Below, piece by piece: positions 25,497 to 33,882 of a stretch of 64,000 nt of DNA; position 1 is the first letter of the stretch; the number at the start of each line of letters is the position of its first letter. The translations under genes and the position numbers were made by a program. Under the pieces are notes generated by a model that searched no databases, had not been told where the DNA came from, and saw only the letters and a program-made list of their open reading frames with translations. The DNA is from GCA-2731375 sp964590195 (GTDB taxonomy: Bacteria; Pseudomonadota; Alphaproteobacteria; GCA-2731375), in NCBI GenBank assembly GCA_964590195.1, contig CAZPWJ010000014.1, forward strand, positions 15,688 through 79,687, written 5' to 3'.

Positions 25497-26630
25497 ATGA
25501 TTCCCTGTCAGCGTCACTTGTTCGATATCCCCGAAGATATCGCCTATTTCAACTGCGCTTATATGTCTCCGCTGATGAAAAAGGTGGTCGCGGCGGGACA
25601 CACCTCCGTGGCGCTGAAAGGACAACCCTGGCAGATCAGCCCGCCGGATTTCTTCTCCACCCCCGAACGGGCCCGAGATTTATTCGCCCAATTGATCAAC
25701 GCCCAGGCGGACGACATCGCCATTATTCCAGCCTGCAGCTACGGCACCGCGACGGCGGCGCAAAACCTGCCCGTCGCCAAGGGGCAAGAGATGCTGGTGC
25801 TGCAGGACCAGTTCCCTTCTCACGTCTATCCCTGGCGCGAATTGGCGGCGGAGCGGGAGGCGGACATCGTCACCATCCCCCGTGGCGGCAACGATGGCTG
25901 GACGCCGCGCATCCTTGACGCCATCACCGCCAATACCGCCATCGTCGCCCTGCCCCATTGTCATTGGACCGACGGCAGCCTGATCGACCTGCAGGCCGTG
26001 AGCCGGCGCTGCCGCGAAATGGGCGCCGCCCTGGTTGTCGATCTGACCCAATCCATTGCCGCCCTGCCATTTGATGTAACGGCTATCCGGCCCGATTTTG
26101 CCGTCGCCGCCGGTTATAAATGGATGATGGGGCCATATACGCTGGGCTTTATGTACGTGGCGCCGCAACACCAGGACGGCCGGCCGCTCGAACACAACTG
26201 GATCGCCCGCAGGGATAGCGAGAATTTCGCCGGCCTGGTCGACTACAAGTCCGAGTTTCAGCCCGGCGCGCGGCGCTTTGACATGGGCGAAGGAGCTAAT
26301 TTCATTCACTTGCCCATGGCCGTCACGGCGATGGAGCAATTGCTGGAATGGGGCGTCGAGGCAATCCAGGAAAGCCTGTCCGCGATGACCGCCGCGATTG
26401 CCGAGCGCGCCGCGCCTCTGGGCCTCAATGCCTCGGACCCGAGCCTGCGGGCCGGGCATTTTCTGGGCCTGGGCTTTGCCGGAGAGGTTCCCGCCGGCCT
26501 GCCCGAACGCCTGGGCCAGGACGGTGTCTATGTTTCGGTCCGCGGCCAGTCCATGCGCGTAACGCCGCATCTTTATAACAACGAGGCGGATATCGACCGT
26601 CTAATTAAAGTTTTAAGGTCTGCGTTGTAG
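25497..26630 (+). CDS. Class V aminotransferase family PLP enzyme (copy 1)
   Basis: A 377-residue PLP-dependent enzyme. The start is the ATG at 25497; an in-frame extension back to 25161 runs antisense through serC and is discarded. The cofactor sites are CSYGTATAAQ (phosphate), VDLTQSIAALPFD (ring Asp) and the Schiff-base Lys208 in AAGYKWMMGPY. It resembles cysteine desulfurase/kynureninase-like class V members in general plan, but no specific substrate motif is recognised. Divergent from serC, with a 208-base shared regulatory region, and unlike its neighbours probably not serine biosynthesis. A second, distant class V enzyme is at 31870-33051. Confidence 0.8.
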   Translation: MIPCQRHLFDIPEDIAYFNCAYMSPLMKKVVAAGHTSVALKGQPWQISPPDFFSTPERARDLFAQLINAQADDIAIIPACSYGTATAAQNLPVAKGQEMLVLQDQFPSHVYPWRELAAEREADIVTIPRGGNDGWTPRILDAITANTAIVALPHCHWTDGSLIDLQAVSRRCREMGAALVVDLTQSIAALPFDVTAIRPDFAVAAGYKWMMGPYTLGFMYVAPQHQDGRPLEHNWIARRDSENFAGLVDYKSEFQPGARRFDMGEGANFIHLPMAVTAMEQLLEWGVEAIQESLSAMTAAIAERAAPLGLNASDPSLRAGHFLGLGFAGEVPAGLPERLGQDGVYVSVRGQSMRVTPHLYNNEADIDRLIKVLRSAL

Positions 26631-26767
26631 GATCGGCGGATTGCAGGTTCTTTTGGGGGAATTGTTCCTTTGAAGAAACAATGTTGTGCGAGGCCGCCGG
26701 ATTGTCACCAGCGGGTCGACGCCTTAGGTTCGCTGCAACGATGCAAATTTAAACAGGAGTCTCATCT

Positions 26768-27010
26768 ATGACGGAAGCAGTTATCGCCCAGCCATTCCCC
26801 TATTTGGAAAAGTTGGAGGCGGGCAAGGATTACTTTTGGTGCTCCTGCGGCAAGAGCGCGAAACAGCCGTTTTGCGATGGCGCCCACAAAGCCGATGGCG
26901 AATTCGCGCCGATCAAATTCCAAGTCGACGAGGCCAAGAATTACGCTCTGTGCGGCTGTCGCCGCAACGACGGCAAGCCCTTCTGCAACGGTGCGCACAA
27001 GGATCTGTAA
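26768..27010 (+). CDS. Tandem CDGSH iron-sulfur domain protein
   Basis: An 80-residue protein with two mitoNEET-type cluster sites: FWCSCGKSAKQPFCDGAH and ALCGCRRNDGKPFCNGAH, each with the Cys-x-Cys...Cys...His ligand set. Soluble, no membrane anchor, so unlike mitochondrial mitoNEET. Each motif should bind a redox-active [2Fe-2S] cluster. Role in bacteria is unclear; iron, redox or cluster-transfer functions have been proposed for the family. AACAGGAG precedes the start region. Ends in a strong terminator. Confidence 0.9.
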   Translation: MTEAVIAQPFPYLEKLEAGKDYFWCSCGKSAKQPFCDGAHKADGEFAPIKFQVDEAKNYALCGCRRNDGKPFCNGAHKDL

Positions 27011-27042
27011 CGGTATTTTCGTTCCGCCACGCGGACATAAAA

Positions 27043-27076
27043 AAACGGCCCCGGCGAGCTAACGCCGGGGCCGTTT
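27043..27076 (+). terminator. Rho-independent terminator
   Basis: A perfect 14-bp stem AAACGGCCCCGGCG / CGCCGGGGCCGTTT (27043-27056, 27063-27076) with a six-base loop, flanked by an A-run on the left. It can work for the CDGSH gene on the plus strand and, with the A-run read as T, for a minus-strand transcript. Confidence 0.85.
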
Positions 27077-27080
27077 CCGT

Positions 27081-27136
27081 TAATACGGGGACACAATACT
27101 TAATTCTCTCGAATTAAGTATTGTGTCCCCGTATTA
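27081..27136. repeat. Perfect 25-bp inverted repeat (MITE/REP-like palindrome)
   Basis: Bases 27081-27105 are exactly repeated inverted at 27112-27136 around a six-base loop CTCTCG. The core GGGGACACAATACTTAATT resembles sequences I associate with the flanks of REP-associated tyrosine transposases (Y1 family), though no transposase is nearby. The arms are AT-rich compared with the surroundings, suggesting an acquired element. Confidence 0.75.
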
Positions 27137-27161
27137 CCTGTCCTCATATTAGACAAACAGG

Positions 27162-28343
27162 TCAATCGTCCCTGGCCAAACGGGTCTCGATAATTTTGAC
27201 GAAGGCCGATGCGCCAAGGGTCAGGGCATCATCATCGAAATCGTAGCTCGGGTTATGCACCTGGACGGCGCCCTCGTAGCCATTGCCGATATTGAAATAG
27301 GCCCCCGGTACCTTTTGCAGCATCCAGGAAAAGTCCTCCGACGCCATGATCAACGGGCCATTGCGGTCCATGTTCTCTTCTCCGACCATGCCGGCAAGCA
27401 CGTCGGAGACAAAGTTGGCCTCGCTGGGCGTATTCACCGTGGGCGCGAACAGGTAGCGGAAATCGAAATCCGCCTTGGCACCCATGCTGGCCGCCACGCC
27501 CTCGATAATCCGGCGCATGTTGGTCTCCACCGTTGCCATGGCTTTTTCCGAGAAGCTGCGCACGGTACCCGCCAGATGGGCTGTTTGCGGAATGACGTTA
27601 TAGGCATCGCCCGCATGCATCTGGGTAATGGAAATCACCGCCGTCTCGTTCGATGAAAGATTCCGCGACACGATGGTTTGCAAGGCGGTGATGATCTGCG
27701 CCGCGACGACCACCGGGTCAACGCCGCTTTCGGGCCGGGCGCCATGGGCACCGACACCTTCGATCTCGATATCGAAAAAGCCGCCGCCCGCCATCATCGG
27801 GCCCGGGCGCACTGCGAATTTGCCTACTTCGAGGTTCTTGCGGTTGTGCATGCCAAAGATCACGTCGCAGGGAAATTGTTCGAACAGGCCATCCTCGATC
27901 ATCGCCCTGGCCCCGCCGATACCCTCTTCGGCCGGTTGAAAGATGAAATGCACCTGGCCATCGAAATCCATGGTCTCGGCCAGATAGCGCGCCGCGCCCA
28001 GCAGCATGGTAGTGTGGCCGTCGTGGCCGCAGGCATGCATCTTGCCGTCATAGGTAGAGCGATGCGCGAAGGTGTTGACTTCCTGCATGGGCAAGGCGTC
28101 CATATCCGCCCGCAGACCGACCGAACGAGTCGAATTGCCCACGCGCAAGGTACCTACAACGCCGGTCTTGCCCAGGCCGCGATGTACTTCACAGCCATAA
28201 CTGGCCAGCTTTTCCGCCACCAGATCCGAGGTCCGGGTTTCTTCAAAACCCAATTCCGGATGGGCATGAATATCACGCCGGATTTCCGTCAATTCCGATT
28301 GCCATTCGGCAATTCGGTCAATGCTGCCAACTTGTTTATTCAT
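27162..28343 (-). CDS. M20 family amidohydrolase (hippurate hydrolase-like)
   Basis: A 393-residue zinc hydrolase of the M20D group that cleaves N-acyl amino acids. The ATG at 28343 is preferred over one 42 bases upstream because homologues begin at SIDRIAEWQSELTEIRRDIH. Metal and catalytic residues are in DIHAHPELGFEE, ACGHDGHTTMLLG, FQPAEEGIGGARAMIEDG and MASEDFSWML, separated by the dimerisation lid. Cytoplasmic; acyl group unknown. It is downstream of, and divided by 78 bases from, the porin gene on the same strand. Confidence 0.9.
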   Translation of the reverse strand: MNKQVGSIDRIAEWQSELTEIRRDIHAHPELGFEETRTSDLVAEKLASYGCEVHRGLGKTGVVGTLRVGNSTRSVGLRADMDALPMQEVNTFAHRSTYDGKMHACGHDGHTTMLLGAARYLAETMDFDGQVHFIFQPAEEGIGGARAMIEDGLFEQFPCDVIFGMHNRKNLEVGKFAVRPGPMMAGGGFFDIEIEGVGAHGARPESGVDPVVVAAQIITALQTIVSRNLSSNETAVISITQMHAGDAYNVIPQTAHLAGTVRSFSEKAMATVETNMRRIIEGVAASMGAKADFDFRYLFAPTVNTPSEANFVSDVLAGMVGEENMDRNGPLIMASEDFSWMLQKVPGAYFNIGNGYEGAVQVHNPSYDFDDDALTLGASAFVKIIETRLARDD

Positions 28344-28421
28344 CTTGTGATCGAACCCCAATAGAGACGTTAAGGGCCCGACCATAGATGATTGCGGTTG
28401 CCGCGTCGAATTGCGCGCCTG

Positions 28422-29717
28422 CTATTTTGGCTTCAGCTTGAAATTAATGGTCAGCCACAGTTTGGAGATATCCGAACCGAAGGTATCGGCGTCGTAATCG
28501 GCATACTGCAGGCTGAAGGTAACTTTACCCAGATCGGTGACAACACCCATATCGGAGGTAAAGGATTTGGCCACGCCCAGGTTCCATTCACGGCCATAAT
28601 CCGCGCTGCCATCGTCATCGCTGAATTCGTGATAGGCACCAAATAGCTTGATGCCGCCAACCCCGCCAATCGCCGGCAGGGTGGTCTTGGCCTTGCCGTA
28701 CAGATCGCGGATGCCGCCCACCGGCGTGGTCAGGAATTGATCGGTCACGCCATTGAATTTGTGCAGGGTCGCCAGCGGCGTCCGAAATGATTGAGCGCCG
28801 TTGCCGTCCAACTGCTCCACCCCGGCGCTAAGGCGCCAGGCGCCATAACCCAGGCCCGGTTCCACATTGTAGTAGGAGACATTGTAATTGGCGGCGTTGT
28901 TGCCGTGATCTTCCTGATAGGCATAGCCGCCCGCGAAAAAGGCGGTGACATCATCGTTCAGCTTTTGCTTGGCGTTGACCAGCACGCCATAGCTGGCCGA
29001 GGAGTTAGCCGCCTGGGCGGCCCGGTCATAGTCGAGAAACAGCGCGAACGGCGTCACCGTCACCGGCTTGAAGCCGGTATACCGCGCCCGCAGGCCATGG
29101 CCCTTCAGACCAAGGCGGCCCGTGGCGGAATCCCGACCAAAGACACGGTGCACCTTGTTGATAAACAGATATTCCAACTCGCTGTCCGGCAGTGCCTTGG
29201 TACTCAGACGCGCGGAATCATAGGTCTGTTCGTTCTGGCGGAAGCCCACGTTGCCGATAAAGCGGGCGTTGTCCCAGATCACCCGCTGGCGGCCGAGCTT
29301 GAAACTGCTTTTGGGAACAACCCCGTCCGCGACCAGGAAAAGTTGGTTCACCGCCAGATCGTCAGGATCCGCGACCACCGGATAGGCGGTCTTGCCATTG
29401 ATGGTATCGTTGAAGCGCTGCCCGCCGAGATGTTCGATCCATTCAACATCAAAAACGCCGCCAATGCCCATCACGCGGCCGGTCTCGTAACCGGCGCGAA
29501 CGCGGACCGTCTGCGCGGCGGCATCCTTGGCCCGGCCGCTTTGATCCACCTGTTCCATGCGATAGCGCACATCCAGGATCGGCTTACCGCCCTCGATCAA
29601 TGTTTTCAGGTCGTCCGCCCGCGCGGCGGTGGAAACACAGGCCAATGACAACGCGGTAATGGCCGGCACGGAAAACGTGGCCACGAAGCGGCGCGCGTCA
29701 ATACATTTCATCAACAT
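28422..29717 (-). CDS. Outer-membrane porin-like beta-barrel protein (alginate-export-like)
   Basis: A 431-residue exported protein. The start at 29717 has AAGGGG upstream; residues 1-35 are a signal peptide ending STAARA. The rest alternates polar and apolar residues in many short strands (SSFKLGRQRVIWDNARF, RLGLKGHGLRARYTGF, KLWLTINFKLKP as the last strand), as in substrate-selective barrel proteins such as AlgE-like exporters and Opr-type porins. It probably admits a small organic nutrient; which one is unknown. It sits between an amidohydrolase and an M20 hydrolase, all on the minus strand. Confidence 0.7.
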   Translation of the reverse strand: MLMKCIDARRFVATFSVPAITALSLACVSTAARADDLKTLIEGGKPILDVRYRMEQVDQSGRAKDAAAQTVRVRAGYETGRVMGIGGVFDVEWIEHLGGQRFNDTINGKTAYPVVADPDDLAVNQLFLVADGVVPKSSFKLGRQRVIWDNARFIGNVGFRQNEQTYDSARLSTKALPDSELEYLFINKVHRVFGRDSATGRLGLKGHGLRARYTGFKPVTVTPFALFLDYDRAAQAANSSASYGVLVNAKQKLNDDVTAFFAGGYAYQEDHGNNAANYNVSYYNVEPGLGYGAWRLSAGVEQLDGNGAQSFRTPLATLHKFNGVTDQFLTTPVGGIRDLYGKAKTTLPAIGGVGGIKLFGAYHEFSDDDGSADYGREWNLGVAKSFTSDMGVVTDLGKVTFSLQYADYDADTFGSDISKLWLTINFKLKPK

Positions 29718-29814
29718 GACAAAACCCCTTTGAGAATTCCTAGCCTTAATATGACCAACGGCTAATTCGCGCGCCTTGACCAAGCTCAAGAAATCGCATC
29801 ACCCAGGCTTGCCA

Positions 29815-31251
29815 TTACTGCAGCTCAGGCAAGCTCAACGGCGAAATATTCAAGCTTGTGCGTCCGGCATAATCCCTCTCGGGAACCCCCGCCTCCATGC
29901 GCGTCTGGGCACCGGCAAGACGGGCCGCGGCACCTTCACGGTCCAGGGTAATGACCTCGTGGTCGCGGACCACCTGACGGCCGTCGATATAGACATCCTT
30001 GACCGCCCGTTCGGCGGCCGAGTGGATCAGGCTGACCAATGGATCGCGCACCGGCATCATCACCGGGTTGGTTAGATCCAGGACGACCAGATCGGCCTTG
30101 GCGCCCACGGCCAGCCTGCCGATATCATCGCGCATCAACGCCTCGGCACCCCCGGCTGTGCCGGCATGAAAGACGTCCGCCGTCGAGGCGGCGTGCGCAT
30201 CCCGGCTGGCGACCCGGGCCAGAATGGCGGCGTAGCGCATGTCCTCGAGCATATTGTGGGGCAGGGTATCGGTGCCAATGCCAAGCACCACGCCGGCCTC
30301 CTTATAGCGGCCAAAATGCTCCAGCACCGGGCCATATCGCATGAACGGTGTCGGGCAATGGGCGATCGCGGTGTGACTGTCGCCAAGCAGCTTCAGGTCG
30401 GTCTTGGTATGCCAGCGGATCCAGGAATTATCATCAAGGAAGATGGCGTGAGCGAGTATGGTGCCCCGGCCCAGCAGGCCGCGTTCCGCCAGGAACTGGA
30501 TCGGCGTGATGCCATGGCGCTGCACCATGATGTTGAACTCCATCACCGCCTGGGCGGCATGCAGGGTCCAGGGGATGCCCCGTTCCTTGGCGGCGGCGTG
30601 GCTTTCAACCAGGATTTCCGGCGTATTGTTTTCAATCTGGCTGGGCGAAACGATGCCAGAGAGGCGCCCCGAGGGATGCGCCCGGACCTCGTCAATGATA
30701 TCGAGGGCGTTCTTAAAATCCCGTTCGCCCTTGGCGATATCGTCCACGACGTGGAGTTCGTGACCATTGGGCAACTTCCAACTCCCGGTATTGAAACCGG
30801 GCGCGGCATACATGCGCAGGCCGCTGCGCTCCATCACATCCAGCCAGCCGGGATAGGGGAAGGTGACATCGGCCAGGGTGGTGACGCCGCTGAGCATCAG
30901 ATCGGAATAGGACACCTCGGCGCCGTATTTCAGATCCTCCGGGTCGGCGCGGTAGGCACAGGAGCGTTCGTACAAACCAGTCATATAATGCGCTGGCACG
31001 CCATGGTCCTCGCGGATACCGCGGTACATCACCTCGGTGCAGGGATGGCCATGAATATCGACTAGGCCCGGCATCAGACATTTACCCGCGCCGTCGATGA
31101 CTTCATCGCTGTCGCCGCCGTAGTCGCGGCCAACGAATGTGATCTCGTTGCCGGCAAAGACCAGGTCGCCGCCTTTCAGATAACCATGCCCGCCCAGGCT
31201 TTCATCCCAGGCAACAATCCAATCGACATTCTTGAAATGCGTCGTCGTCAT
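29815..31251 (-). CDS. Metal-dependent amidohydrolase / deaminase (copy 2)
   Basis: A 478-residue paralogue of the enzyme at 12031-13470. Ligands: DIHGHPCTE, LHAAQAVMEF, ILAHAIFLDD and GIGTDTLPHN; C-terminal AAERAVKDVYIDGR is the small beta domain. GGGAGG is correctly placed before the ATG. Compared with copy 1 the loop after the first HxH differs strongly (MYRGIREDHGVPAHYM against PLRKGITDETLSP), so another substrate is likely. The downstream porin and M20 hydrolase could form an uptake-and-hydrolysis group for an N-containing compound, which is inference. Confidence 0.85.
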   Translation of the reverse strand: MTTTHFKNVDWIVAWDESLGGHGYLKGGDLVFAGNEITFVGRDYGGDSDEVIDGAGKCLMPGLVDIHGHPCTEVMYRGIREDHGVPAHYMTGLYERSCAYRADPEDLKYGAEVSYSDLMLSGVTTLADVTFPYPGWLDVMERSGLRMYAAPGFNTGSWKLPNGHELHVVDDIAKGERDFKNALDIIDEVRAHPSGRLSGIVSPSQIENNTPEILVESHAAAKERGIPWTLHAAQAVMEFNIMVQRHGITPIQFLAERGLLGRGTILAHAIFLDDNSWIRWHTKTDLKLLGDSHTAIAHCPTPFMRYGPVLEHFGRYKEAGVVLGIGTDTLPHNMLEDMRYAAILARVASRDAHAASTADVFHAGTAGGAEALMRDDIGRLAVGAKADLVVLDLTNPVMMPVRDPLVSLIHSAAERAVKDVYIDGRQVVRDHEVITLDREGAAARLAGAQTRMEAGVPERDYAGRTSLNISPLSLPELQ

Positions 31252-31293
31252 CGAACACCTCCCTACGTCAATAACAGCAATATTCTTTTGGTT

Positions 31294-31704
31294 TTATCCG
31301 GTATTTTTCGGAAAATTCTTGCAGGCCGGATCGATCAGCACCCATGGCAGGGCGCTGTCGGTCCACAGATTGACCCGTGGTTTGAACCAGCCAGGATCAT
31401 CCAGAGAGCCGGCCTTGAGGGCAAGGGCATCAGGGCGGGCCGCAACTTCGGAATACAGGGGCGAGCCGCAATTGGGGCAAAACACCCTGGGGATCGGGTT
31501 GCCGCTGTCGCCGGTATCCAGATAGGTCTTGGTCTCGCCCTCGAACACGATATCCTCGCGCGGCACCAGGGCGGACATGGAAAAGGCGGCGCCGGATTGC
31601 TTACGACAATTCTTGCAATGGCATGCCAATTGCAGTTTCGGCTTGGCCTTGATTTCATATCTCACCTGCCCGCAAAGGCAGCCGCCGGTGATTTTATCAG
31701 CCAT
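31294..31704 (-). CDS. GFA / CENP-V family zinc protein
   Basis: A 136-residue protein of the glutathione-dependent formaldehyde-activating (GFA) fold. Zinc ligands are GGCLCGQVRY, ACHCKNCRKQSG and FCPNCGSPL, seven cysteines in the usual order. Most bacterial members have no demonstrated formaldehyde activity, so only a zinc-binding GFA fold is claimed. It starts upstream of, and on the same strand as, the amidohydrolase. Confidence 0.9.
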   Translation of the reverse strand: MADKITGGCLCGQVRYEIKAKPKLQLACHCKNCRKQSGAAFSMSALVPREDIVFEGETKTYLDTGDSGNPIPRVFCPNCGSPLYSEVAARPDALALKAGSLDDPGWFKPRVNLWTDSALPWVLIDPACKNFPKNTG

Positions 31705-31869
31705 TTCCGTCTCTCCACCATATATACGGACCAGACCACCTTAACCCATTCACCGCAGCAGAGGCAGAGTGCGGACGTAAATTCCTGACAAGAAGAAATC
31801 CTGTTGCGGCATTTGGATACATGGGCGAGAACAAGACACCGTTTTAAAGCTGCCAGGAACGAGACCAAC

Positions 31870-33051
31870 ATGGACATGGACAGAATTCGCGCCGAAACGC
31901 CGGGCGCCGACAAGGTCATTCATCTGAACAACTGCGGTGCCGGCCTGATGCCGCAGCCGGTGCTGGACGCGGTGATCGCCCATCTGCGTTTGGAGGCGGA
32001 GATCGGCGGTTACGAGGCCGAGGACGCGGCGGCGGGCGCGCTGGACAACACCTATGGCGCGCTCGGTAGGCTATTGAACTGCGGCCTGGACGAACTGGCC
32101 GTGGTCGAGAACGCCACCGTGGCCTGGGACATGGCCTTTTACGGCCTGCCCATGGCACGGGGGGATGTGGTGCTGACGGCCATGTCCGAATATGCCTCGA
32201 ACTATATTGCCTATTTGCAGCGGGCCGAGCGCGATGGCATCGAAATCCGCGTGGTGCCCAACGACAACACCGGGCAAACCGACGCCGCCGCCCTGGCCAA
32301 CATGATCGATGACCGGGTCAAGCTGATCTCCATCACCCACGTGCCGACCAATGGCGGCCTGATCAACCCCGCCGCCGCGATCGGCAAGGTGGCGCGCGAC
32401 GCGGGCATCCCCTATCTGCTGGACGCCTGCCAGTCCGCCGGCCAACTCCCCCTGGATGTGGAGGCCATCGGTTGCGACATGCTGTCGGCGACGGGGCGGA
32501 AATTCCTGCGCGGTCCGCGGGGTACCGGTTTCTTGTATGTCCGTGGCAGCATGCTGGAGCGGCTGGACCCGCCGTTCCTTGACCTGCATGCCGCGACCTG
32601 GGTCGCGCCGGAACAATACCAGGTACTGCCCAATGCCAAGCGGTTCGAGAATTGGGAGAATTATGTGGCCGGCAAGGTCGGCCTTGGCGTTGCCGTGAAT
32701 TACGCCCTGGAAATCGGCCTGGATGCCATTGCCGAACGGGTGCAAGGCCTGGCCGACGGTTTGCGCCAACGCATGGCGGCCCTGCCCGGCATCACGGTAC
32801 GGGATCTGGGCGCCGAGAAATCCGGCATTATCAGCTTCTCGGTTGACGGCACGCCTCCTGAACAGGTCGCGGCCGCCTGCGCCACGGCCAATATCAATAT
32901 CTCGACCTCGTCGGCACGCTCAACCCAACAAGACATGCATCATCGCGGCATCGCGATAATGAACCGCATGGGCGTGCACTATTACAATACCGAGGAGGAA
33001 CTCGACTGCTTTATCGAAACTCTTTCTTGCATCACAAGAGGCGTCAAATAA
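31870..33051 (+). CDS. Class V aminotransferase family PLP enzyme (copy 2)
   Basis: A 393-residue PLP enzyme. The ATG at 31870 begins MDMDRIRAETPGADKVIHLN; AGGAACGAG lies upstream. LLDACQSAGQLPLDVEAI holds the ring Asp and SATGRKFLRGPRGTGFLYV the Schiff-base Lys211; the latter loop is typical of isopenicillin-epimerase/cysteine-desulfurase-like class V enzymes that act as lyases or epimerases on sulfur or amino acid compounds. STSSARSTQQDMHHRG near the end is usual. It starts 166 bases from the divergent GFA gene. Substrate unknown. Confidence 0.82.
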   Translation: MDMDRIRAETPGADKVIHLNNCGAGLMPQPVLDAVIAHLRLEAEIGGYEAEDAAAGALDNTYGALGRLLNCGLDELAVVENATVAWDMAFYGLPMARGDVVLTAMSEYASNYIAYLQRAERDGIEIRVVPNDNTGQTDAAALANMIDDRVKLISITHVPTNGGLINPAAAIGKVARDAGIPYLLDACQSAGQLPLDVEAIGCDMLSATGRKFLRGPRGTGFLYVRGSMLERLDPPFLDLHAATWVAPEQYQVLPNAKRFENWENYVAGKVGLGVAVNYALEIGLDAIAERVQGLADGLRQRMAALPGITVRDLGAEKSGIISFSVDGTPPEQVAAACATANINISTSSARSTQQDMHHRGIAIMNRMGVHYYNTEEELDCFIETLSCITRGVK

Positions 33052-33294
33052 CCAAGAAGACGATAAAGAAGGATAAGAAGGTTATTAGGGATGTGGAGGG
33101 GAAACCCAAGGACCATTGGGTCTCACAAAGCTCCTGCTCTCATACCAAGGCGCGGTCGTGGAGACCCATATAGACGCTTTGCGAAGGCATCGACGCCCCG
33201 CATCGACATCATTGTCTCCGCCACGGGCAACTAGGAGGCAGGATCCACAACCAGCCTTCATCATAATTTAACCATGCCAATGCCAATCTAGTGC
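33052..33294 (+). other. Intergenic region with a hairpin and one doubtful 47-codon frame
   Basis: TGGGTCTC (33117-33124) pairs with GAGACCCA (33161-33168). An ATG frame at 33091-33234 encodes 47 mostly basic residues (ending IDIIVSATGN) but has only AGGG immediately before the start. It could be a small peptide, a gene remnant or chance. No tRNA was seen. Confidence 0.3.
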
Positions 33295-33879
33295 ATGGCT
33301 CAAGTCATTTGGATAACCGGCCTCAGCGCCGCGGGAAAGACGTCCACCGCCGAAGTCGTGGTCAAACAGCTTCGCGCCCGGGGTGAGACTGCAGTGATGC
33401 TCGACGGCGATGCCGTGCGCGAGATTGTGCGCGATCCCAACGTTGGCCATGACCGCGCCAGCCGCCTGGCCAATGCCTACCGGATTTGCCGGCTAGCCCA
33501 TTTCATGGCGAAACAGGATCTTGTCGTGGTGGTGGCAACCATGTCCCTGTTTCATGAAATCCATCAATGGAACCGGGAAAACCTTCCCGGCTATTTCGAG
33601 GTTTTGATTGAGGTCGATCTGGAAATCCTGCGCGAACGGGATCAAAAAGGCGTCTATGGCAACGGGAAGTCGGCGGGGCCGCGTAATGTCGGCGGGGTTG
33701 ATTTGGCGGTTGAGTTTCCGCGCCACCCCCATCTAACAACTGATAATAATCCGGCGACGGATGATCGTGGCCAGATCGCGAGGGAAGTCATCGTGGCGCT
33801 GGATGGCCCAGTTAAGGCCGTCGACCAGGAAAGCTTCAGACGGACAGCACAATCCGTTGGCGCTAAGACACAGGGATAA
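33295..33879 (+). CDS. cysC: Adenylylsulfate (APS) kinase
   Basis: A 194-residue P-loop kinase that phosphorylates APS to PAPS, the universal sulfate donor. Walker A GLSAAGKTS is at residues 9-17 (Ala for the more usual Gly at position 12), followed by VMLDGDAVRE, DRASRLANAYRICRLAHFM and a shortened lid. No ATP sulfurylase domain is fused and no cysD/cysN lies nearby. Three bases separate it from a sulfotransferase, so the cassette seems built to supply PAPS to that enzyme rather than for cysteine synthesis. The start has no clear ribosome site. Confidence 0.8.
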   Translation: MAQVIWITGLSAAGKTSTAEVVVKQLRARGETAVMLDGDAVREIVRDPNVGHDRASRLANAYRICRLAHFMAKQDLVVVVATMSLFHEIHQWNRENLPGYFEVLIEVDLEILRERDQKGVYGNGKSAGPRNVGGVDLAVEFPRHPHLTTDNNPATDDRGQIAREVIVALDGPVKAVDQESFRRTAQSVGAKTQG

Positions 33880-33882
33880 CGC

